DNA from: Mesorhizobium sp. SARCC-RB16n
GTDB lineage: Bacteria; Pseudomonadota; Alphaproteobacteria; Rhizobiales; Rhizobiaceae
Length of the DNA: 64,000 nt
Reading direction: 5' to 3'
Assembly: GCF_008520305.1 (NCBI RefSeq)
Contig: NZ_ML703287.1
Coordinates: 62,001 to 126,000, forward strand
Shown: in pieces, positions 49,113 to 59,102 of the stretch
How the letters are laid out: each line of letters begins with the position of its first letter
Position numbering within the stretch: the stretch's first letter is position 1
Notes under the pieces: model-generated
What the model was told of the DNA's origin: nothing
The model's input: the letters and a program-made list of their open reading frames with translations, nothing else
The model's database searches: none
Made by a program: the position numbers and the translations under genes

Positions 49113-52100
49113 TCAGCTCGGCAGCGCCGGCATCAGTTTCGGATCCGGCTTTTCCGCCAGATGCGGGAGATCCTTGCTGGCGATGAAGGTGTAGAACATG
49201 GGCACGACGAACAGCGTGAACATGGTGCCGACCAGGATGCCGGTGAAGATGACCAGGCCCATCGAATAGCGGGCCGCGGCACCGGCACCGCTTGAAACGA
49301 TCAGCGGCACCACGCCCAGCGCCATCGCGGCCGTCGTCATCAGGATCGGCCGCAGGCGCACCTTGGCCGAGGCGATGATGGCATCACGCCGCCGCATGCC
49401 ATGCAGTTCTCGCTGCTGGTTGGCGAATTCGACCAGCAGAATGCCGTGCTTGGTGATCAAGCCGATCAGCGTGATCAGGCCGACCTGGGTATAGATGTTG
49501 AGCGTGCCGAGGCCCAGGTTGAGCGGCACGATCGCGCCGAAGATCGACAATGGCACCGCCATCATGATGATCAGCGGATCGCGGAAGCTTTCAAACTGCG
49601 CAGCCAGCACTAGGTAGATGACGATGACGGCCGCGCCGAAGGCGATCAGGATCGTGTTGCCCTGTTCCTTCTCCTGCCGGGACTGGCCGGAATAGTCGAT
49701 GAAGAAGGTGTCGGGCAGGCTCTCCTTGGCAATGTCCTCGAGGACTTTCAAACCATCGCCCGTGGTGACGCCGGGTAGCGGCAGCGCCGAGATCGTCGAT
49801 GAATTCAACTGGTTGAACTGCTCGATTGCCGCCGGCGAGGCATTGTTCGAAATCTTCACCACGGCCGACAGAGGCACCATCTCGCCCGTCACACTGCGCA
49901 CGAAGTATTCGCCGAGCTTTTCGGGGTTGTCGCGGAATTCCTGCGGCACTTGCGGGATGATATCATAGCTGTTGGAGTCGCGGTCGAACTGCGCCACTTC
50001 GGCGCCGCCGACCAGCAGCGTCAGCGTCCGCCCGATATCGGCGATCGGCAGGTTGAGCGCGGCGGCGCGGTCGCGGTCGATGGTCACCGTCACCTGCGGC
50101 GCGTCATAGGCCATCGAATTCTGCACGACGATGAAGCGGCCCGAGGCCTGCGCCTTGTTCTTGATTTTCTCGGCTTCCTCGTACACCTGAGCGGAATCGC
50201 CGGTCGAGCGTACCACCATGGCAATCGGCAAGCCGCCGCCGGAGCCCGGTAACGTCGGCGGCGCGAAGACAAACGCCTGGACACCTGCCACCTTGGCGAT
50301 ACGTGCCGTAATGTCGGCCTGCAGCTGCTTCGAATTGCGCTTGCGCTCCGCCCAATCCTTGAAGGCAAAACCGACGAAGGCGCTGTTGGTCGTGCCGCCG
50401 AACGCGACGGCCGAGAACTGCGCCCGGGTTTCGGGAATATCCTTCACCAGGCCCAGGATCTGGTTGACGTAGGTCTCGGTGTAATCGGAGGTCGCATAGC
50501 GCGGCGCCGTCACCAGCGAGAGCAGGAAGCCCTGGTCTTCTTCCGGCGCCAGTTCCGTCGAGGTCTTGGTGAACATGAAGCCGGTCACGCCGACAAGCGC
50601 CAGCACGATGAGCAGTGTCAGCGGGCGATAGTTCAAAGACCCGGTGACGGCGCGCTCATAGACGTGCTCGACGCGCGAGAAGGTGCCGTCGACGATACGC
50701 TGGAAACGGCCTGCGTTGCCCGGCTTCAGGAGACGCGCCGACATCATCGGCGTGATGGTGATGGCAATGACGCCCGACAGCACCACCGATCCGGCGAGCG
50801 TCACCGCGAATTCACGGAACAGGGCGCCGGTCAGGCCGCCGGTGAAGGCCAGCGGCGCGAACACGGCGGCGAGCGTCATGGTCATGGCGACGATGGCCGA
50901 CGCGATCTCGCGCATGCCGCTGAAGGCCGCCTGCATGGGCGGCATGTGATCTTCTTCCATGTGGCGGTGGATGTTCTCCACCACCACGATGGCGTCGTCG
51001 ACGACAAGGCCGATCGCCAGCACCATGGCCAGCAGCGACAGAAGGTTGATCGAATAGCCCACCGCGAACAAAAGGAAGCAGACGCCGATCAGCGACAGCG
51101 GGATGGTGATGATCGGCATCATCACCGAGCGGAACGAGCCGAGGAACAGCAGGATGACGACGACGACGATGGCAACCGCCTCGGCGATGGTTTTGAACAC
51201 CTCGTCGATCGAAGCGCTGATCTGCCCGGTCGCGTCGTAGACGACCTCGATCGTCATGCCTTTCGGCAGCGTCTCCTGGATCTGCGGGACGAGCTTGGTA
51301 AGCGCCGCCGCTGTGGTCAGCGGATTGGCCGCCGGGGTCGGGAAGATAGCGAGGAAGGTGCCGGGCTTGCCGTTGAACGAGACCCTGGTGTCGGTATTCG
51401 CAGCAGCGAGTTCGACGCGGGCCACGTCGCGCAAGCGCACGACATTGCCGTCGGTCGAGCGCAATGGCAGCGCTGCGAAGGCTTCCGGTGTCTGCAGCGT
51501 CGAGCGCACTGTGATCGACGAGACGACATACTCGTTCTGGGTGTTGCCGGGCGCCGACAGGAAGTTGGAATTGTTGATCGCCGTCAGCACTTCGGCCGCC
51601 GTCACGCCGCGCGCGGCAAGCCTGACCGGGTCGATCCAGACGCGCATCGAATATTCCTGGGCGCCGAAGATCTGCACGTCGGCGACACCTTCGACGGTCG
51701 ACATGCGAGGCCTGATGACGCGCTCGATATACTCGGTCAGCTGCTCCTTGGTCATGTTCGGATTCTGCATCGAGATGTACATCATCGCGAACTGCTGACC
51801 CGTACCCTTGACGATGACCGGGTCCTTGGAGGCGTCCGGCAAGGTGCCGCGCACCCCCTGGACCTTGGACAACACTTCGGTCAGCGCCACGTCGGGGTTG
51901 GAACCGAGCTTCATCTGCACCGTCACGGTGCTGGAGGACGGACGGCTGGACGAGGTGACGTAGTCGATGTTCTCGGTCGAGGCGACGGCGCGCGCGATCG
52001 GGGCGGAAATGAAGCCCTGGATCAGGTCGGCGCTGGCGCCCGGATAGGCCGTCGTGATGGTGATCGCGGTTTCGTCGACCTTCGGATACTGCCGGATCGA

Positions 52101-52196
52101 CAGGTTGAAGATGCCCTGGAAGCCGAGCAGCAGGATCATGCAGGCAAGGACCGTCGAAAGAACGGGTCGGCGAATGAAGAGATCGGAAAAGCTCAT
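49113..52196 (-). CDS. RND multidrug efflux transporter (AcrB/MexF-like)
   Basis: This 1027-residue inner-membrane pump exports drugs, solvents or detergents using proton flow. Features include the N-terminal FIRRPVLSTVLACMILLLG, the proton-relay Asp pair in GLVVDDAIVVVENIHRHM (~400-417), GFMFTKTSTELAPEEDQGFL at the second porter half and the HGILLVEFANQQRE motif near residue 930. Length and twelve-span organisation match HAE1-type pumps. It overlaps the adaptor gene by four bases; both form an operon divergent from a TetR gene. No outer-membrane factor gene is adjacent. Confidence 0.93.
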   Translation of the reverse strand: MSFSDLFIRRPVLSTVLACMILLLGFQGIFNLSIRQYPKVDETAITITTAYPGASADLIQGFISAPIARAVASTENIDYVTSSSRPSSSTVTVQMKLGSNPDVALTEVLSKVQGVRGTLPDASKDPVIVKGTGQQFAMMYISMQNPNMTKEQLTEYIERVIRPRMSTVEGVADVQIFGAQEYSMRVWIDPVRLAARGVTAAEVLTAINNSNFLSAPGNTQNEYVVSSITVRSTLQTPEAFAALPLRSTDGNVVRLRDVARVELAAANTDTRVSFNGKPGTFLAIFPTPAANPLTTAAALTKLVPQIQETLPKGMTIEVVYDATGQISASIDEVFKTIAEAVAIVVVVILLFLGSFRSVMMPIITIPLSLIGVCFLLFAVGYSINLLSLLAMVLAIGLVVDDAIVVVENIHRHMEEDHMPPMQAAFSGMREIASAIVAMTMTLAAVFAPLAFTGGLTGALFREFAVTLAGSVVLSGVIAITITPMMSARLLKPGNAGRFQRIVDGTFSRVEHVYERAVTGSLNYRPLTLLIVLALVGVTGFMFTKTSTELAPEEDQGFLLSLVTAPRYATSDYTETYVNQILGLVKDIPETRAQFSAVAFGGTTNSAFVGFAFKDWAERKRNSKQLQADITARIAKVAGVQAFVFAPPTLPGSGGGLPIAMVVRSTGDSAQVYEEAEKIKNKAQASGRFIVVQNSMAYDAPQVTVTIDRDRAAALNLPIADIGRTLTLLVGGAEVAQFDRDSNSYDIIPQVPQEFRDNPEKLGEYFVRSVTGEMVPLSAVVKISNNASPAAIEQFNQLNSSTISALPLPGVTTGDGLKVLEDIAKESLPDTFFIDYSGQSRQEKEQGNTILIAFGAAVIVIYLVLAAQFESFRDPLIIMMAVPLSIFGAIVPLNLGLGTLNIYTQVGLITLIGLITKHGILLVEFANQQRELHGMRRRDAIIASAKVRLRPILMTTAAMALGVVPLIVSSGAGAAARYSMGLVIFTGILVGTMFTLFVVPMFYTFIASKDLPHLAEKPDPKLMPALPS

Positions 52197-53485
52197 TGCT
52201 GGCCGGCCTGCTTGTTTGCCGATTTGGTCGGGTCGATCGTGTTGTCGACATTGACTGTCATGCCGTTGAAGAGCCGGTTCTGACCCGCGGTGACGACCTC
52301 CTCGCCGGCCTTCAGTCCCTCGACGATCTCGATCATGCCCTGATTGCGGCGGCCGGGCTTGACGAAGACCTGCGACAGCACCAGAGCGGGCTTGTCGCCT
52401 TCCGCCGCCGGCTTGGCCGGATCGGCCGCTGCTGGCTTGGCAGCATCGGAAGGGGCCTTCTCCGCCGGCTTGGCGTCCGCCGGCTTGTCGGTGGCCGCCG
52501 CGGCCGGCTTTTCGTCCGGCTTGGCGGGCTGCGCCGGGGCCGCCCCGGCGGGTTTCGCCGGCTGCACCACGAAGATGTAGTCGCCATAGAGGCTGGTGGT
52601 CAGCGCCGTTTGCGGCAGCGACAGCACGTTCTGCTCCTCGGGCAGCTCGACACGCACCTGAACGAACTGGCCAGGGGTCAATTTGCCGTCGGGATTGGCA
52701 ACTTCCGCGCGAATGTTCACCAGCCGGCTGGAGGGGTCGATCTTGGGGTCGATGCCTCGAATGGCGCCGGCAAAGGGCATGTCATCGCCGCCGCCCAGCC
52801 CGAGACGAACCGTCTGGCCGATCTTGAGCAGCGGCAGCTGCTGTTCGGGAACCGAGAAGTCGACCCGCATCGTGTCGAGGTCTTGCAGCGTCACCACCGC
52901 GGTGCCGGGTGCCAGATACTGGCCGATATCGATCTTCGGAATGCCCGCTGTGCCGGCGAAGGGCGCGGTCAGCTGCTTCTGGTCGAGCACAGCCTGCAAT
53001 CTGTTGACCTGCGAGGCAGATGCGCTCGCGGCCGCGCGGGCGGCGTCCAGCGTCGCATCGGTGCCGACGCCACGCCGCTGCAGTTCGATGGCGCGAGCGA
53101 ATGCTGCCTGATCGGAGGTGGCCTGCGCTTTCTGCGCCTCGAGTTCGGCGCGCTCGACGGCGTCGTCGAGCTGCAGCAGGACCGCGTTGGCCGCCACCTT
53201 CTGGTTGGCGTGGAACAGGATTTCCTTGACGATGCCGGTGGTCTCGACGGTCAGATCGACACCGCGCACGGCCCGTACCGTACCGATCGCCGCGACGCCC
53301 GGCGTCCAGCTCGATGGCTTGGCGATCGTCGTCGACACGGTCGCTGCCGGTGGCTTCATGGTGGCGAAATACTGCTTGATGCCGTTGTCGCGCAGGAAGT
53401 TGAAGCCGACGATGCCGCCGACCACGATGACGAGCACGGCAAGGACGACAATAATGATAAAGATACGGAGTATGCGCTTGAACAA
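52193..53485 (-). CDS. RND efflux periplasmic adaptor subunit
   Basis: This ~430-residue membrane-fusion protein has an N-terminal anchor (FKRILRIFIIIVVLAVLVIV), lipoyl halves around a coiled coil (~75-185), a beta-barrel and a C-terminal proximal domain. An Ala/Pro/Lys-rich low-complexity segment (~300-365, repeats of AKPA/DKPA type) is inserted near the C-terminal domain, unlike typical AcrA. I prefer the TTG at 53485 (GAGGGG at the right distance) to the ATG at 53527. It overlaps the transporter gene by four bases and is divergent from tetR. Confidence 0.88.
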   Translation of the reverse strand: MFKRILRIFIIIVVLAVLVIVVGGIVGFNFLRDNGIKQYFATMKPPAATVSTTIAKPSSWTPGVAAIGTVRAVRGVDLTVETTGIVKEILFHANQKVAANAVLLQLDDAVERAELEAQKAQATSDQAAFARAIELQRRGVGTDATLDAARAAASASASQVNRLQAVLDQKQLTAPFAGTAGIPKIDIGQYLAPGTAVVTLQDLDTMRVDFSVPEQQLPLLKIGQTVRLGLGGGDDMPFAGAIRGIDPKIDPSSRLVNIRAEVANPDGKLTPGQFVQVRVELPEEQNVLSLPQTALTTSLYGDYIFVVQPAKPAGAAPAQPAKPDEKPAAAATDKPADAKPAEKAPSDAAKPAAADPAKPAAEGDKPALVLSQVFVKPGRRNQGMIEIVEGLKAGEEVVTAGQNRLFNGMTVNVDNTIDPTKSANKQAGQQ

Positions 53486-53580
53486 GAAAGTCCCCTCAGT
53501 CGAAAATCCGGCGCGAAGCACGGACATCGGGACACATACCGACTGCGGGTCCCGATTTCAAATGGTGGCGGTCTTACTGT

Positions 53581-53594
53581 ACCGTCTGGACGGT
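53581..53594. promoter_or_regulatory. Candidate TetR operator
   Basis: ACCGTC-TG-GACGGT is a perfect palindrome in the 147-base region between the efflux operon (start 53485) and the tetR gene (start 53633). Position and symmetry fit an operator shared by both promoters. Confidence 0.65.
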
Positions 53595-53632
53595 CTTGTC
53601 AATTGGGCCTAAGCTTGCGATGGGAGACGCTT

Positions 53633-54166
53633 ATGAGAGCCCAAAGACCGAACTCGCGCGAGAAGATTCTCGCCGCGGCGGCTGATGTTGCCCGGGAATC
53701 CGGGCCCGGCAGCCTGTCGCTCGATGCCGTCGCCAGCCGCGCCGGCGTGTCGAAGGGTGGGCTGCTCTACAATTTCCCGACCAAGGCCAAATTGATGCAG
53801 GGCCTCGTCGAAGGCTATCTGCGCGATTTCGAACAGGCGCTGGAAACTGCGAACAGCAACGACAATGGCAAAAATCCCCTCGCCGTCTACATCAGGCTGT
53901 CGGCCGAGGATTGCGAGGAAAAGCAGCCGTCGGCATCCTGGATCTTCTCGGCGATCGCCGAGGATCCTGATTTCATGACGCCGATAAAGACATTCAAGCG
54001 GGAGCTTTTCGAGCGTCTGAAGGGCGAGGCGCCGGACCTCAAATCGCTGCTCGTCTGCTATCTCGCCATCGAAGGACTGCGCAGCATGAACCTGTTCGAT
54101 TCCGACGTGCTGTCGAAGGACGAACGCGAACTCTTGGTATCGTCACTTCTCGACATCGCCAGATAG
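53633..54166 (+). CDS. TetR-family transcriptional regulator of the efflux operon
   Basis: This 177-residue repressor has the N-terminal helix-turn-helix (SLSLDAVASRAGVSKGGLLYNFPTKAKLMQGLV, ~30-62) and a short C-terminal ligand domain (TetR_C_37-like, with SASWIFSAIAEDPDFMTPI). I start at the ATG 53633, with GGGAGACG upstream; the long open frame before it runs antisense to the adaptor gene. It is divergent from the RND operon, and a palindrome lies between, so it presumably represses the pump until an inducer binds. Confidence 0.92.
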   Translation: MRAQRPNSREKILAAAADVARESGPGSLSLDAVASRAGVSKGGLLYNFPTKAKLMQGLVEGYLRDFEQALETANSNDNGKNPLAVYIRLSAEDCEEKQPSASWIFSAIAEDPDFMTPIKTFKRELFERLKGEAPDLKSLLVCYLAIEGLRSMNLFDSDVLSKDERELLVSSLLDIAR

Positions 54167-54205
54167 GCTGCCTGCGCGAGCGAAGGACGACGGCGCCGCG
54201 ATCAT

Positions 54206-54646
54206 TCAATCGACGGCGCGTTCGATGTCCCGTCGCAGGACAATGGCGGTTGTCAGGTCCTCGACGCCGCCGAGCGTGGCAATCAGATCGCGCACTGTGT
54301 TGAGCCGGTCGATCGACGGCACTTCGACCTCGACGATTAGATCGAGCTGGCCGCTGACCGAGGATACCCGGCGGACCTCCGGATAGCGCGCCAACTGGTC
54401 GAGGATGCCGATCGACGGCGTGCGGATGAGCGTTACGAGCAGAAACGCGCGGATCAGTCCCGCGTCCAGTTGTCCGATATCGGCCCGATACCCCCTGATG
54501 ACGCCGCTCTTTTCCAGAGAGGCGACCCGCTCGCTCGTCGCGCTGCGCGACAAGCCAATGCGCCCCGCAAGCGTTTTCAGCGGGATGCGCGCCTCCTTCG
54601 ACAGGATGCCCAGAATGTCCCTGTCCTTGGCGTCCAGTTCCCTCAT
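54206..54646 (-). CDS. Lrp/AsnC-family transcriptional regulator
   Basis: This 146-residue regulator has an N-terminal helix-turn-helix (LDAKDRDILGILSKEARIPLKTLAGRIGLSRSATSERV split over ~4-41) and a C-terminal ligand (RAM) domain (SVSGQLDLIVEVEV). It is divergent from the large kinase-peptidase-aminotransferase fusion gene, so it probably controls it in response to an amino acid. A short inverted repeat CAATG-CGGT-CATTG is in the shared region. Length is typical. Confidence 0.92.
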   Translation of the reverse strand: MRELDAKDRDILGILSKEARIPLKTLAGRIGLSRSATSERVASLEKSGVIRGYRADIGQLDAGLIRAFLLVTLIRTPSIGILDQLARYPEVRRVSSVSGQLDLIVEVEVPSIDRLNTVRDLIATLGGVEDLTTAIVLRRDIERAVD

Positions 54647-54682
54647 TGCACACTCTCCATGCCGTTCCGGCAACGTGCCGGT

Positions 54683-54696
54683 CAATGCGGTCATTG
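54683..54696. promoter_or_regulatory. Possible Lrp/AsnC-type site
   Basis: CAATG-CGGT-CATTG, flanked by TGCCGGT repeats, lies in the 132-base region between the divergent lrp-like and fusion genes. Symmetry and location fit an Lrp-type site, but such sites are poorly conserved. Confidence 0.35.
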
Positions 54697-54778
54697 TGCC
54701 GGTATAACCGACGCTTTGCCGGATGCCCGATTTTCCGACCCATGCCAAGCTTCGACAAAAGCAGTTCCGGATTGCCCG

Positions 54779-57700
54779 ATGACCAACGTCTCTTACCCAG
54801 CGCCTCAAATCTCGCAGAACGAGGCCATCGATATCGCAACGAGGCACTTCGGCCTTGCCGGCAGCGTCACACCGCTCGACAGCGAGCGCGACCGGAATTT
54901 CAAGCTGACCGCTCCGGACCAATCGCTCTGGATCCTGAAGATCGTCAACGCCAGTGAGCCGCTCGTCGAAAGCGAATTCCAGACCGCGTTGTTCGATCAT
55001 CTCGAGCGCCATAGTCCAGACCTCGCCGTGCCGCGTCTAAGGAAGACGGTGCAGGGCGCTCCGCTCGCGCATGCCAAGGGTCCGGGCGGGGAAGATCATG
55101 CCGTGCGCCTGGTGTCATGGCTTCCCGGCCGGCCGTTGGCCGAAAGCCCGTCCAGCCCGGCGCTGCTGGAAAGCCTGGGGGGCGCACTTGGCCGGCTCGA
55201 TCGCGCCTTGCAGGGCTTCATCCATCCCGGCGCGCTGCGCTCCTTCGATTGGGACATTCGCCAGGCGGGTGCGGCGCGGCAACGCCTTCACCACATTGAC
55301 GACGAACAGGACCGCGCCTTGCTGGAGCGGTTCCTCGATCATTTCGATGCCGAGGTGGCGCCCCGGCTGCCGGCATTGCGGGCGCAGGTCATCCACAATG
55401 ACGCCAATGACTGGAACGTGCTCGTCGATCCGGCGATGCCGGAGCGTATCGCCGGGCTGATCGATTTCGGCGATGCGCTGCACAGCGTGCTCATCGCCGA
55501 GCTTGCCGTCGCCTGCGCCTATGCCATCCTCGATGCCGAGGATCCGATCGGCGCCGCCGCCCGTCTCGCCGCGGGCTTCCATGCCGAGTATCCGTTGCGG
55601 GAGGAAGAACTCGACCTGCTCTTCGATCTCATTGCGATGCGTCTCGTCATTTCGGTGACGCTGTCGGCGGCGCGCAGGGAGCGAACCTCCGACAATCCCT
55701 ATCTGTCGATCTCGGAAGCACCGGCCTGGCGCCTGCTGCACCGCATGGGCAGGATGAACCGGCGCTTCGCGACGGCGATCCTGCGTCATGCCTGCGGCTT
55801 CGAAGCGGCTCCCGGAACCCGTGCCGTGACGGGCTGGATCGCGGCAAACCGCCCGCAGCTTCTGCCCATTCTCGACCGTCACCCGGCGACGCTTGCAAAG
55901 GCGCTCGTGCCTTACGGCGATCCGCAAAATCCGATGACGGTGACATCGGCGGCACAGCAGCCCGACAAGGCGACCGAATGGTGGGATGCCAATTGCGCCG
56001 AGCATGGCATTGCTCTTGGCATCGGGCCCTGGGGCGAGGCTCGCACCGTCTATACCAGCGACATTTTCGAGTCGCGCTTCGTCGAAGGGACGCGCCGCGC
56101 CAACCATCTCGGCCTCGATCTTTTCATGCCGGCGGGGACGCGGCTCTACACACCGCTTGCCGCGATCGTCAGGAGCGTCGAGATCGAGGAGGATCTGCTC
56201 GGCTACGGCTGCCTGGTAGCGCTGGAGCATGAGCCCCGGGGCTGCCCGCCCTTCGTCACGTTGTGGGGGCACATGGCGCATGAGGCTGGGCGGCGACTGA
56301 AGGCCGGCGATCGGCTCGAAGCCGGCGCGCTTGTCGGCGAGATGGGCACGCCGGCGGAAAATGGCGGCTGGGCGCCGCATCTGCATTTCCAGATCTCGAC
56401 GGATACAAGCCTTGCCGCGCGCGACATCCTTGGGGTCGGCGAGGAGTGCTATCTCGATGTGTGGAAGGAATTGTTTCCCGATGCCGCGGCCCTTGCCGGC
56501 ATTCCGCCCGAAACCTTCCGCCAGAGCGGCCGGTCGCGCCCGGAGATCGTCGCCGCGCGCAAGGCGTCGCTGCTGCCCAATCTGTCGATCTCCTATTCCG
56601 AACCGATCAAGTTCGTGCGCGGCGAGGGCGCCTGGCTGATCGATGATCGCGGCCGCGCCTATCTCGACTGTTTCAACAATGTCTGCCATCTCGGCCACGC
56701 CCATCCCGATGTGGTCGAGGCGATCGCGAGGCAAGCGGCCAAGCTCAACACCAACACGCGCTACCTGCACGACGCGATCGTCACCTATGCGGAACGGCTG
56801 ACGGCGACGCTGCCCGCCGGCCTGTCGGTGGCGTCCTTCGCCTGCTCGGGCAGCGAGGCCAACAGCCTGATGCTGCGCATGGCGCGGACCCATACCGGCC
56901 GCAGCGAGGCGATCGTGCTCGACTGGGCCTATCACGGTACGACGCAGGAGCTGATCGACCTCAGCCCCTACAAATACAAGCGCAAGGGCGGCAAGGGGCG
57001 CCCGGCGCATGTGTTCGAAGCGGTCATTCCCGACAGCTACCGAGCCCCGGCCGAATGGCCTGACGGCGACCATGCAAAGCGGTTTGCCGAAAGTGTCGCC
57101 GAGGAGATCGCCGACATGGCGAGACAAGGCCGCGCACCCGGCCTGTTCCTGGCGGAATCGATCCCGAGCGTCGCCGGCCAGGTGTTCCTGCCTGAGGGTT
57201 ATCTCAGGGAAGTCTACGCGATGGTGCGCGCCGCCGGCGGCATCTGCGTCGCCGACGAGGTGCAGGTCGGCTTTGGCCGTGTCGGCAGCCACTGGTGGGC
57301 TTTCGAAACCCAGGGAGTGACGCCCGACATCGTCACCATGGGCAAGCCGATCGGCAACGGCCATCCGATGGCGGCCGTGGTGACGACCACGCAGGTTGCC
57401 GCCTCGTTCAACAATGGCATGGAGTATTTCAACACCTTTGGCGGCAACCCTGTGTCCTGCGCGGCCGGGCTGGCGGTGCTCGATGTCATCGAGCGCGATG
57501 GGCTGAGGCGCAATGCGCTCGAGATCGGCGACTATCTCATTGCGCGTTTCAAGGCGCTCCAGGTCCGCTACGAGATCATCGGCGATGTGCGTGGCCAGGG
57601 GCTGTTCCTCGGTATCGAACTGGTCGAGGACCGCAAGAGCAAGGCACCCGCGACAGCCCTTGCCCGCCGCATCAACGATGGCGTGAGGGCACGCGGCGTG

Positions 57701-57835
57701 CTGATCGGCACCGAAGGGCCGCACGACAACGTGCTGAAGATGCGCCCGCCGATGATCTTCAGCCGGGCCAATGCCGACCATCTGGTTGGCGTTCTCGATG
57801 AGACGTTGGCCGCGGTTCTGGCGGAACGGGCTTAG
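54779..57835 (+). CDS. Three-domain fusion: APH-type kinase, M23 metallopeptidase and class III aminotransferase/phospho-lyase
   Basis: This 1018-residue protein has three parts. Residues ~25-330 form an aminoglycoside-phosphotransferase/choline-kinase fold with the catalytic loop [14 protein letters not shown] and metal Asp in GLIDFGDAL. Residues ~390-560 form an M23 (LytM) domain with zinc ligands in NHLGLDLF and APHLHFQI. Residues ~590-1018 form a class III PLP enzyme with [25 protein letters not shown] and Lys in TMGKPIGNG. The PLP part resembles AGXT2L-type phospho-lyases for phosphoethanolamine or phosphohydroxylysine, and the kinase part resembles hydroxylysine kinase. A phosphorylate-then-eliminate route is therefore inferred. 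The ATG at 54779 begins the kinase domain. Confidence 0.87.
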   Translation: MTNVSYPAPQISQNEAIDIATRHFGLAGSVTPLDSERDRNFKLTAPDQSLWILKIVNASEPLVESEFQTALFDHLERHSPDLAVPRLRKTVQGAPLAHAKGPGGEDHAVRLVSWLPGRPLAESPSSPALLESLGGALGRLDRALQGFIHPGALRSFDWDIRQAGAARQRLHHIDDEQDRALLERFLDHFDAEVAPRLPALRAQVIHNDANDWNVLVDPAMPERIAGLIDFGDALHSVLIAELAVACAYAILDAEDPIGAAARLAAGFHAEYPLREEELDLLFDLIAMRLVISVTLSAARRERTSDNPYLSISEAPAWRLLHRMGRMNRRFATAILRHACGFEAAPGTRAVTGWIAANRPQLLPILDRHPATLAKALVPYGDPQNPMTVTSAAQQPDKATEWWDANCAEHGIALGIGPWGEARTVYTSDIFESRFVEGTRRANHLGLDLFMPAGTRLYTPLAAIVRSVEIEEDLLGYGCLVALEHEPRGCPPFVTLWGHMAHEAGRRLKAGDRLEAGALVGEMGTPAENGGWAPHLHFQISTDTSLAARDILGVGEECYLDVWKELFPDAAALAGIPPETFRQSGRSRPEIVAARKASLLPNLSISYSEPIKFVRGEGAWLIDDRGRAYLDCFNNVCHLGHAHPDVVEAIARQAAKLNTNTRYLHDAIVTYAERLTATLPAGLSVASFACSGSEANSLMLRMARTHTGRSEAIVLDWAYHGTTQELIDLSPYKYKRKGGKGRPAHVFEAVIPDSYRAPAEWPDGDHAKRFAESVAEEIADMARQGRAPGLFLAESIPSVAGQVFLPEGYLREVYAMVRAAGGICVADEVQVGFGRVGSHWWAFETQGVTPDIVTMGKPIGNGHPMAAVVTTTQVAASFNNGMEYFNTFGGNPVSCAAGLAVLDVIERDGLRRNALEIGDYLIARFKALQVRYEIIGDVRGQGLFLGIELVEDRKSKAPATALARRINDGVRARGVLIGTEGPHDNVLKMRPPMIFSRANADHLVGVLDETLAAVLAERA

Positions 57836-57951
57836 GACGGGCACCGCGCCTGGAGGCGGCGCGGGCTGAATTCAGACCAACGATTTCAAGAACGTCCGGC
57901 GCGTCACGTGCCGGCGGGAGGAGAGGCTTTGCCTCATCAAGGGAGGAAACC

Positions 57952-58959
57952 ATGAAACATGCATTGATCACCGCGCTCTTGCTCGCACCGGCCACGATGC
58001 CGGCGAAGGCGGACACATTCGACATCGTCAAGCAGAGGGGCTCGATCCTGTGCGGCGTCAGCCAGGGCGTGGCTGGCTTCTCGGCGCCCGACGACCAGGG
58101 CAAATGGAGCGGCTTCGATATCGATTTCTGCCGCGCGGTCTCGGCCGCCGTCTTCGGCGACCCCGACAAGGTGAGTTACGTGCCGCTGTCGACCAAGGAG
58201 CGCTTCACGGCGCTGCAGGCCGGCACCGTCGACATTCTGTCGCGGCAGTCGACCTGGTCCTTGTCGCGCGACACCGGCATGGGCATCCATTTCGTGGGCG
58301 CCGCCTATTATGACGGCCAAGGCTTCATGGTCCGCAAGGACCTCGGCGTGGACAGTGCGCTGAAGCTCTCGGGCGCCACGGTCTGCGCCGAGCAAGGCAC
58401 GACCACCGAGCAGAACGTCGCCGACTACTTTACCGCCCACCAGATGAAATACGAGGCGGTCGTCATCGATTCCGCCGACAGCATCATCAAGGCGTTCGAT
58501 AGCGGCCGCTGTGATGTCTACACGACGGACGCCTCGGCGCTCTATGCGCAGCGCCTGAAGCTGACCGATCCCGCCGCGTTCGCGGTGCTGCCGGACATCA
58601 TCTCGAAGGAGCCGCTCGGTCCAGCCGTGCGCAAGGGCGACGACAAGTGGTTCGACATCGTGCGCTGGACGCTGTTTTCGCTGATCGAGGCGGAAGAAGA
58701 CGGCATCACGCAGGCCAATGCGGAAGCCTCGCTGAAGTCGCAGAACCCGACGATCCGCCGGTTCCTCGGCGTCGAGGGCGACAACGGCAAACAGCTCGGG
58801 CTCGACCCTGCCTTTGCCTACAATGTCGTCGCCAAGGTCGGCAATTACGGCGAGATGTTCGAACGCAATCTCGGCCAGTCCAGCCAACTGAAAATCGCGC
58901 GCGGCATCAATGCGCTGTGGAACGCCGGCGGCCTGATGTACGCACCACCGGCGCGCTGA
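57952..58959 (+). CDS. Amino-acid ABC transporter substrate-binding protein (AapJ/BztA-like)
   Basis: This 335-residue periplasmic protein has a signal peptide (MKHALITALLLAPATMPAKA) and the family-3 general amino-acid binding fold: ILCGVSQGVAGFSAPDDQG, GFDIDFCRAVSAAVFG, STKERFTALQAGTVDIL and TTDASALYAQR. No permease or ATPase gene accompanies it, so it either uses the Aap/Bra systems elsewhere or is an orphan. Its position 116 bases after the fusion gene suggests that it supplies the amino-acid substrate of that enzyme. GGGAGGAAACC precedes the ATG. Confidence 0.88.
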   Translation: MKHALITALLLAPATMPAKADTFDIVKQRGSILCGVSQGVAGFSAPDDQGKWSGFDIDFCRAVSAAVFGDPDKVSYVPLSTKERFTALQAGTVDILSRQSTWSLSRDTGMGIHFVGAAYYDGQGFMVRKDLGVDSALKLSGATVCAEQGTTTEQNVADYFTAHQMKYEAVVIDSADSIIKAFDSGRCDVYTTDASALYAQRLKLTDPAAFAVLPDIISKEPLGPAVRKGDDKWFDIVRWTLFSLIEAEEDGITQANAEASLKSQNPTIRRFLGVEGDNGKQLGLDPAFAYNVVAKVGNYGEMFERNLGQSSQLKIARGINALWNAGGLMYAPPAR

Positions 58960-59081
58960 CACCTGGCGTCGAACCGGGGTGTCCGCCCAGCCCTCGCACC
59001 CGGCGATGCTCGCCCGGGCGAAAAAGGGGTGACGCGTGTCTTCGTCATCCTCTGCCTTGGCCATAGAGGGAGCACTATCAG

Positions 59082-59097
59082 ATAAAAACGTTTTTAT
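59082..59097. promoter_or_regulatory. Candidate LacI-family operator, site 1
   Basis: ATAAAAACGTTTTTAT is a perfect 16-base palindrome with the central CG typical of LacI-family sites. It lies 58 bases before the lacI-like start. Confidence 0.75.
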
Positions 59098-59102
59098 TCC
59101 GA

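Noticed and set aside
50664-52283. A 539-codon plus-strand open frame opposite the RND transporter gene.
   Set aside because: It is antisense to conserved RND motifs and is His/Arg/Asp-rich, typical of a shadow frame.
55115-57844. A 909-codon open frame on the minus strand opposite the fusion gene.
   Set aside because: It is antisense to clear kinase, M23 and aminotransferase motifs, has low-complexity His/Arg-rich composition and no family features. GC-rich codon bias keeps the opposite frame open.
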